Source: Batrachochytrium dendrobatidis JAM81 (taxonomy: Eukaryota > Chytridiomycota > Chytridiomycetes > Rhizophydiales). Taken from it: a DNA stretch of 64,000 bases. Under the pieces are notes generated by a model. The model ran no database searches, was not told the DNA's origin, and was given only the letters and a program-made list of their open reading frames with translations. The first letter of the stretch is position 1. Each line of letters starts with the position of its first letter. The DNA lies in NCBI RefSeq assembly GCF_000203795.2, contig NW_006281105.1:186001-250000 (forward strand). Reading direction: 5' to 3'. Made by a program: the position numbers and the translations under genes. Shown here in pieces: positions 58,063-64,000 of this stretch.

Positions 58063-61000
58063 TTAAATGGTGATGGTGACTTTGGTGTCCTCGGCAGTAG
58101 TATGCTCTTTGGGATCGCTGGTCATTTTGTCAAAAGTGGCAGATTCCGGAAGAAGTGGTAGATGGGCTTCGTCCTTAAGTTTGCCGTGCCGATTATCAAG
58201 TGGTTTGTCTAGATCGTCAGCATTAATTTGGTACGTATCTCTATGGGTGTCTGTTTGTGAGCTTAAGCCGTCAGTGTTGGTGGGCTTACTTTGAGTTTCA
58301 TTAGAATTTGTAGGATGAATTGCAGACTGCTGTGAAGCAGAGGATTGTTTATAAGAGTATCTTTTTTTACCATTATCCGCACCTTCTATCTCAGATTCAG
58401 CCTGATGGGAATCATCCATTATATTTGCTGGGGGCTGCACACCAGTTGACATGTTAAAGCCACCACCAGAGAATCTAGGTCCGTGTTGCTTGTTGGATCT
58501 AATGGACAGTCTATCTGGAGCAAGTCCGCGTAATGCATCACTAACTTTGAGAATTTCACCCTGTCCGCGATTGTCATCATAGCCAGATTTTCTAAGCTGA
58601 ATCTGATGCTGGTTTGTATACATTGACTCGATGGCTCCTGGTGTGTATGGCAACTCATTGCAATGTACTGCATTGGGCATTCCAGCTCGTAGCAATGCTT
58701 GATCCTTGAGTGCATCAAACCCATTGTGTTTATTACCTTGGTGACGCTTGCGCAGTTGATAGTACTTTTTTTTAAGCTCCTGTTGTTCACGACCAAGTCG
58801 ATCAATTTCGTACTTGTATTCATTTACTTGGGAATGATACATATTGAGCTCAGATGCGAGTGCCTTGCATTCATTGATTTTAGTCTTGACCGCTTCTCGC
58901 ACAACACGAAGCTCTTCAACAACCTCTGGTCCTGACTGTCTTTGCAGCACTAATTTTACTTGAGAGTATAATTTCATTTTTTGTTGAATAATGAGCTCCT
59001 TTTCTACCACTTCTTCAGTTTTTGAAATAAGTCGTTTTTGAAGGGTTTGAATTTTGGTGATCAGTTCATATGTAGAGGGATCAGAACCAGCAAGTTTACG
59101 CCATCGGTGGATGTTCATTGGAGATTCAAGTTCTTCTTCAAGAACCTTGACACGAGTTCGTTCACGAAGCACATCCCGCTGAAGACGAAATATTTCGTTG
59201 CGTAAGCTGTCGACATTTTGTGTTTCAGTTTGCAAAATCGCCTTTTCACGACGAAGCCGTTTGATTTCTAAACGTAGTACTCTAATATCTTCAAGTCTTT
59301 CGCGATACTGAATCTCGCCCTTGTTGAGTGTAGATGTTTGAATCTTGATTTTTTCATACAAAAGCGACAGCTCGTCATTACGGCGGATTAGTTGGGTGCC
59401 CAAAATATCTCTTTCTTGAACAACTGTTTCATACTCTTTTTTTTGGCGCAGACGCTCTGTATCAGCTTCAGTGATGATATGCCGCAACTTGTTTTCTTCT
59501 GCTTGTTGATTTTGAATCATTTGTTGAGACTCTTCATACTGTTGCTGAAGCTTTCCAATTTGAATTGAAAGTGCATCTTTTTCTTTTTCGAGTTTAGAGT
59601 GTTCAAAATGCTCCTTGACTAAAATACTTTCCTTTGATGCAATCTCTTCTTTGAGCTGCTCAACTTGGTGGTTCATGATTTTAAGCTTACGCTTCATCTC
59701 GGTGATTTCATCTTGCGATTCAATCAGGTTTTTTGAATACACGTTTCGATCAGCACGAACACTTTCGTACAAAGCCTGCTGCTCCTTCAACTTTCGTTCA
59801 AACTCGATGATTTTTTTCTTCGAGTCAAATATGATCATATCCTTCATCTTCATATCTTCATCATTGGCAGCAATTACTTGATCCAAGTGGCTTGACTCAT
59901 TGATTTTGTTGTCACGGTCCTTTTCCAGCGTGTAGATAAGTTTACGCATTTTTTGAGCCTCGTCCTTGTAGCCTTGAATTTCTTGCTCCAGCTTTCGTTG
60001 GGTTTGTTCTGCAAGTTTTAAAACATTGAACTGCTTTTGAGTTGCTCCTGTAGCTTTTACAAAATTCTTTTGAGCAATGTCCCGTTCTCTTGATGTCATT
60101 TCAAGTATCTTTTTGGTTTGATCAAATTCTTTGTGCAGTCCTTCAATATCATGGGTAAGATGGGAGTTGGTACTCTATGTTTGAGTTGACATTTTATAAT
60201 GTAATCAGTTGAAAAATCAATGATAGTATGCAATTACCATTGACTTTTTGGTTAATGCTTGTGATATCTATTCAAATAGTATAAACAGTTGCACTTTAAA
60301 CTTACACGAAGTGAATCTCTGTCCATTTCAGCAGTTAGTTTTGCTTCGTCAGTGATTTTTAGCTTTTTGCTTAATGTTTCCTTGACACGGGATACCATTT
60401 TGAAGTTGTCTTTTAACCGAGAGAGTTCTTCCTCCCATAACTTGAGATCGCGACCCATTTCATGATTTTCATTTAGTAGTCTTTGAGTCAACAATGATTT
60501 CTCATCATATTCCTGTTGTACACGCACCATCCGAATGCTCAGCTGCTCACGATCCTTTTCGCTTTTTTCGAGGCGGATTCGCTCGTTTTGAAGTTGCATA
60601 TCAAGCTTGATCATATGATCACGCAATCCTTTGGTTTCTCCAGTTTTAATCTTTATCTCATTTTCACGCTTCTCCCAAGCGTCCGTGGACTGCTTGAGAG
60701 CAAGCTCGATTTTACCACGAGAGCGAGTGTCTCGATCTTGCTCAGCTTTCTTTGATGCCAGCAGATCCTTTAATGTAAGCATTTCGTTGTCCATAAGTGT
60801 CTTTTCGCTAGTCATTTGCGATACCATGTCAATGATCTTTTCATTTTCAATCTTGAGTGCCCTGAGATCAGCATTGGCATTAATTAAATCTTCCTCGACC
60901 GCTTGCTTTTCTTTAGTGATTTTACGCAACTGATCCTCCTGCTCTATCTGCAACTCGACCAATTTGTTGCGTGCTAGTCCAGAAGCCGACGGTATAGCTG

Positions 61001-62018
61001 CAGCCGATGTCAGTCCTTGGTCAATCATACTCATCCGTAACGACTCTACTTCATTCTTTAAACTTGAAACAGCATCCTTTGCTCTACTTTCTTTTTCGCC
61101 AGCAGTCTCGACCATTTTCCAGGCTTTTTTAACCTCTTTGCGCAAGGCAGCAATTGTGCTGCGATCGTTTTGACTGAGCTTTAATGCAACCTGCACCTTG
61201 GAGGCGTTGACACTCAATTCGGTGATCAACTCTCGGCATTTTTTAACTAGAGTTTTTTCGTTTTTACGAGAGCTGAAAAAAAGTCGATGAAGCTTATCAT
61301 ACTCGACCTTGAGACGAGCAACAATTTGGTCTTGGCTTGTAGGATTAGTTTGAGCTGCAGATCCACCATCACTTTCAACCCCAGTCAATAAAATTAGAGT
61401 TTTTTGAATATCCTGAAAAATAATATCCTCGCCTTTTATGTCTGCTGCATCTATTTCGTCCAGCATGTTGTTGGGGCTTTTATACGTGGTGATTACGTCG
61501 CCAGCGTTGAGCGCTGTTTTTGCTTTACTATCAAGTGCTGTTTTTACTTCGGCATCGAAGCTGGGCCGTCCATCTATAGTAGGCTTGAGCATTGAGCCCA
61601 GAATATCTGTAATCGAATCAGCAGCATCGTCATTATTATCGCTTTCATCATTGTAGCCGCCTTTTTTTTGGTCAGTATCATCTACATCAAGCTGGTCATG
61701 AACCAAGTCATTGCTTGGGTTATATTCTGGAGTACGAATATTCTCACTGGAGCCGGTGTATACAATCCCTTGTATATGCTGAGATCCAGATACGTTATTT
61801 GACTTTAGTGGTGCAGTGCTCTGTGAGTACATACCATCATCGTATTCATTCGAGTCTTGTTGGTTCGCGACTTGGTCAAATTCCTCACTCTCAGTGCCCA
61901 CGCCATCAATTAGATTCGATGCATCAATAGCAAAGTCTGCAGTAGAAGATGCTACATAACCATCTTCATCATGTTGAATGTCATTGGATTGTTGAGAACC
62001 GCTGTCTTCATTAGACAT
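58063..62018 (-). CDS. CFAP58: Cilia- and flagella-associated protein 58-like
   Basis: Exons 60306-62018, 60238-60267 and 58063-60174 give 1,284 aa; the 30-nt middle exon could be skipped without changing frame. The first about 210 residues are acidic and disordered. About 700 residues of coiled coil follow, including MDRDSLR and LEMTSRERDIAQKNFVKATGATQKQ. The most diagnostic block is LESPMNIHRWRKLAGSDPSTYELITKIQTLQKRLISKTEEVVEKELIIQQK (shown split: LESPMNIHRWRKLAGSDP, then EEVVEKELIIQ), the conserved CFAP58/CCDC147 signature. The C-terminal about 200 residues are low complexity. CFAP58 is an axonemal and centriole-associated protein needed for flagellar assembly, so its presence argues for a flagellated zoospore stage. 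Metazoan relatives are about 870 aa; the extra length here is in both tails. Confidence 0.88.
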
Positions 62019-62487
62019 GCCTTGTTACAAAAATTGTCAACCGATATGTTCAGATAAGATTTGTTTTGAAAAGACGCGTCAAAAGTTGAGAATTTACAGC
62101 TGGTGCCGATATATACTCGACATTTTGTTCACGTAAAACGGAACGCTTGTATTTGTCATTATTTTGGAATGATGGTTGAATATCTGTTGCGCTTTCCTAT
62201 TAGAAATTGGTTTCTTCAACGACCATCAAACTATAGTTTTGAACTGAAACTGTCCTTGATTTATGATCATCAGATTTATTACAATCTAGATATTGGCTTA
62301 CACTGTTGTTAAACTCTACAAACTCGTATTTGTTGTATCATAATCTTGGATACGTTTACAATCTAGTCTGACAACAAAGATCGCACATGTCAGTAATACA
62401 ACAGTTGTTTCTACACCCATCACTCAAAAACCAGTCAATTAATGAGTTTAAAACACAATGTTGTCCAGTAAATCCGGTGTGAGCCGT
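62019..62487. other. CFAP58 promoter region and truncated MITE
   Basis: The start of the CFAP58 gene is followed by the MITE copy at 62128-62472. A 15-nt junction (TCCGGTGTGAGCC region) then separates it from the inverted-repeat arm that begins at 62488. Confidence 0.5.
62128..62472 (+). repeat. MITE-like element, right-truncated copy at duplication edge
   Basis: From 62136 it is almost identical to 54103-54439 (differences such as CAAAAACC for CAAAGACC). It starts with TTCACGTAAAACGGAACG but stops at CCAGTAAA, lacking the right about 75 nt and its terminal repeat. The truncation point lies 15 nt from the start of the tRNA-bearing arm. Confidence 0.82.
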
Positions 62488-63754
62488 CAAATTATTTCTT
62501 GAAAAATATGATTACAGTATTGATGTTCAACATTTGATATGAATTCTTGGATGTGTTCAAAAATGCATGACTGATCGAGCCAACAATTCGACACTTTTGC
62601 AAAAGTATAAATGGAGCAGTAGGGGTTCGAACCCTAGGCCTTTCGCATGCAAAGCGAACGCGCTACCACTGCGCCACAGCCCCATTCTGTATTACTTTCA
62701 TTCTATTTTCGTACTATTTTGTTTTCCATATTTGTCTTTTGCTTTTAATCTCAATATTGCAATTATACTTTATTCTGAATATTTATATACATTGTATGAA
62801 TGATTCAAATACACCGTATATTCACTTGCAACTTGTATCAAATCATCATATTTGACACACCAATAGTCTAATCGAATTTATATTTAAACTTGTCTCGATC
62901 AACATCAACTGCTGGCACTCTTACAATCCAATACATTGTTGCTCGAGTGTTTAGGTCTGTTTTCATTGACACATGTGTTGCAGTACTTTGAGTTCAATTG
63001 GTGATGGTGATGATACGTTTATTTGATCACGCATCTTTCAAATCATGCATTTAATATTTACTCGTTATTGGTGTGTATTATTGCACTAGCACAGTAGTAT
63101 GGTTCAAACCGATGCATTCTGTGTATGTTGCTCACATGCAGTTGATCATATACTAATAGCGGCTAATAATCAAACCGATTGTGATTGTTTATGGCTTGTT
63201 CATGATTAAATACATTAATTTAGTCGGATTCAATCGTGTTGTAACCAGATATAACCCATTGTAATGCATTGCGTGATGGATCAATACACACAATCAAGCG
63301 ATATACTGTATGCTGTAGTCAAACTGATGTCAGCAATGACAATATACACGATTCATCGAGTCCAAGTTGATCAGATAAAATATGCACCACGTTGTATATC
63401 CAAATGAAATGTCACGGTAGTCATGACTCTGCAATGGCGATCCAGCATACATGCATTCACTCACCCGTCATGTATTGTCACATAGTGAAAACAACCGTAA
63501 ACGGACCAACCACACCATTAAATGTATATAATTCAGTTGCATATATTGAATCATTAACAAAATGTGTTTTATATATACCATTCCAATTTATTGATATGAT
63601 ATAGATCCGCAAGTGTGACTAGTTCATATACATATATTAACAAGAATATATCATGTTGGTTAGTTCTGTAATGACTAGTGGATCCATCAGCTTTGTTGGT
63701 CGTGAACCAAGATGTGTTTTAATCGCGGTCTAATCATTTTGTTTTGGGTTGTGA
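62488..63754 (-). repeat. Right arm of 1.27-kb tRNA-bearing inverted repeat
   Basis: Reverse complement of 22463-23732 with scattered substitutions (for example a T/G difference near 63488) and about 3 nt net length difference. It includes the second tRNA-Ala and ends inside the last codons of the secreted-protein paralog; beyond that, only the repetitive tail aligns loosely. Confidence 0.9.
62612..62683 (-). tRNA. tRNA-Ala (anticodon TGC), second copy
   Basis: Identical over all 72 nt to the gene at 23532-23603, on the opposite strand. It keeps the G3-U70 pair, TTTGCAT anticodon loop and TTCGAAC T loop, so it should be functional. Confidence 0.95.
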
Positions 63755-64000
63755 TGGACTTGGTTTCCGGAACATTGATAGGATGTCCGTGAATCTTTTT
63801 TTGAATCGTGATGAATTTGGTTTTGGAATTGATTTCCGGATCATTGATAGGATGTCCGTGAATCTTTTTTTGAATCGTGATGAACTTTGTGTTTCGGACT
63901 TGATTTCTGGTTCAATGACAGGAGAAACCGTGAATCTTGTTTTAGGTTGTGATGGACTTTGTGTTTCGGACTTGATTTCTGGTTCAATGACAGGACAAAC
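63734..64000 (-). CDS. Repeat-tailed secreted-protein paralog, 5' part beyond window
   Basis: An open frame of 88 codons runs in from the window edge to the stop at 63734. It encodes the same tail type as the gene at 21071-22483: two units of RFTVSPVIEPEIKSETQ, then two units reading SSRFKKRFTDILSM(I/F)RK, and the shared end SPSQPKTK. The two odd units arise from the same DNA repeat, with a one-base loss that shifts the frame after KRFT and a compensating change later, turning an acidic Pro/Glu-rich unit into a basic one. The signal peptide and body are outside the window, so secretion is inferred from the paralog. Confidence 0.68.
   Translation of the reverse strand, partial: VCPVIEPEIKSETQSPSQPKTRFTVSPVIEPEIKSETQSSSRFKKRFTDILSMIRKSIPKPNSSRFKKRFTDILSMFRKPSPSQPKTK
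63735..64000 (-). repeat. Coding tandem repeat, about 69-72 nt units
   Basis: Four or so units in the tail of the partial gene. The first two on the coding strand are 72 nt like those at 22315-22479; the last two are shorter and carry GGACATCCTATCAATG where the others have GGTTTCTCCTGTCAATG. Confidence 0.8.

Overview
The window looks like genomic DNA of a zoosporic (chytrid) fungus, most probably Batrachochytrium or a close relative. This is inference. It rests on many short phase-consistent introns (mostly 40-180 nt), an A+T-rich base composition, a flagellar gene (CFAP58), a P2X receptor (a family retained in zoosporic fungi but lost from Dikarya), a ribosomal protein, Mediator and nucleoporin genes of fungal type, and secreted proteins with a MKL-type signal peptide followed by a Lys-Arg processing site. 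I assembled all gene models by eye from reading frame, splice signals and family conservation.

Layout. 1-1352: 3' truncated nucleoside monophosphate kinase (-). 1353-4176: gene-free, with two old MITE-like elements. 4177-12948: GT2 glycosyltransferase, Nup88-like nucleoporin and nucleolin-like RRM protein (all +). 13060-16528: RSC9/ARID2-like remodeller subunit and tRNA-splicing endonuclease subunit Sen15 (both -). 16630-18989: mitochondrial ribosomal protein L1 and a methyltransferase (+). 19099-20090: CYTH/TTM phosphohydrolase (-). 21071-22483: repeat-tailed secreted protein (+), then tRNA-Ala(UGC). 23805-27031: coiled-coil protein and thiolase-like protein (+). 27217-38223: a giant SH3-SH3-DH-PH-coiled-coil RhoGEF of about 3,568 aa (-). 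38809-41274: MED7 and ribosomal protein L10 (-). 41660-43906: alternative NADH dehydrogenase (+). 44097-45538: P2X receptor (-).

46446-64000 is an accessory-like region built from duplications. Two full-length RAE1 genes face away from a spacer of about 8 kb (46446-48219 on -, 55980-57620 on +). Between them lie SDHAF2 (-), mitochondrial thioredoxin (+), an ankyrin-like protein (-) and a small secreted protein (+), together with a 0.39-kb direct repeat and an inverted pair of MITE-like elements. CFAP58 (-) follows. From 62488 to about 63754 the DNA is an inverted copy of 22463-23732, with a second tRNA-Ala and the 3' end of a second repeat-tailed secreted-protein gene that runs off the window.

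The strongest unusual signals are: (1) a 1,114-nt, nearly identical core shared by the two RAE1 genes, including introns, with abrupt edges inside coding exons, as expected of gene conversion; (2) a tRNA-bearing inverted repeat of about 1.27 kb with arms 39 kb apart; (3) a candidate one-nucleotide exon in the nucleolin-like gene; (4) recurrent GC-AG introns, all with donor GCAAGT; (5) the giant RhoGEF; (6) a MITE-like family associated with the duplication edges. Housekeeping functions (translation, mRNA export, transcription, respiration) dominate the gene content. No operon-like pathway cluster is present, as expected for a eukaryote.
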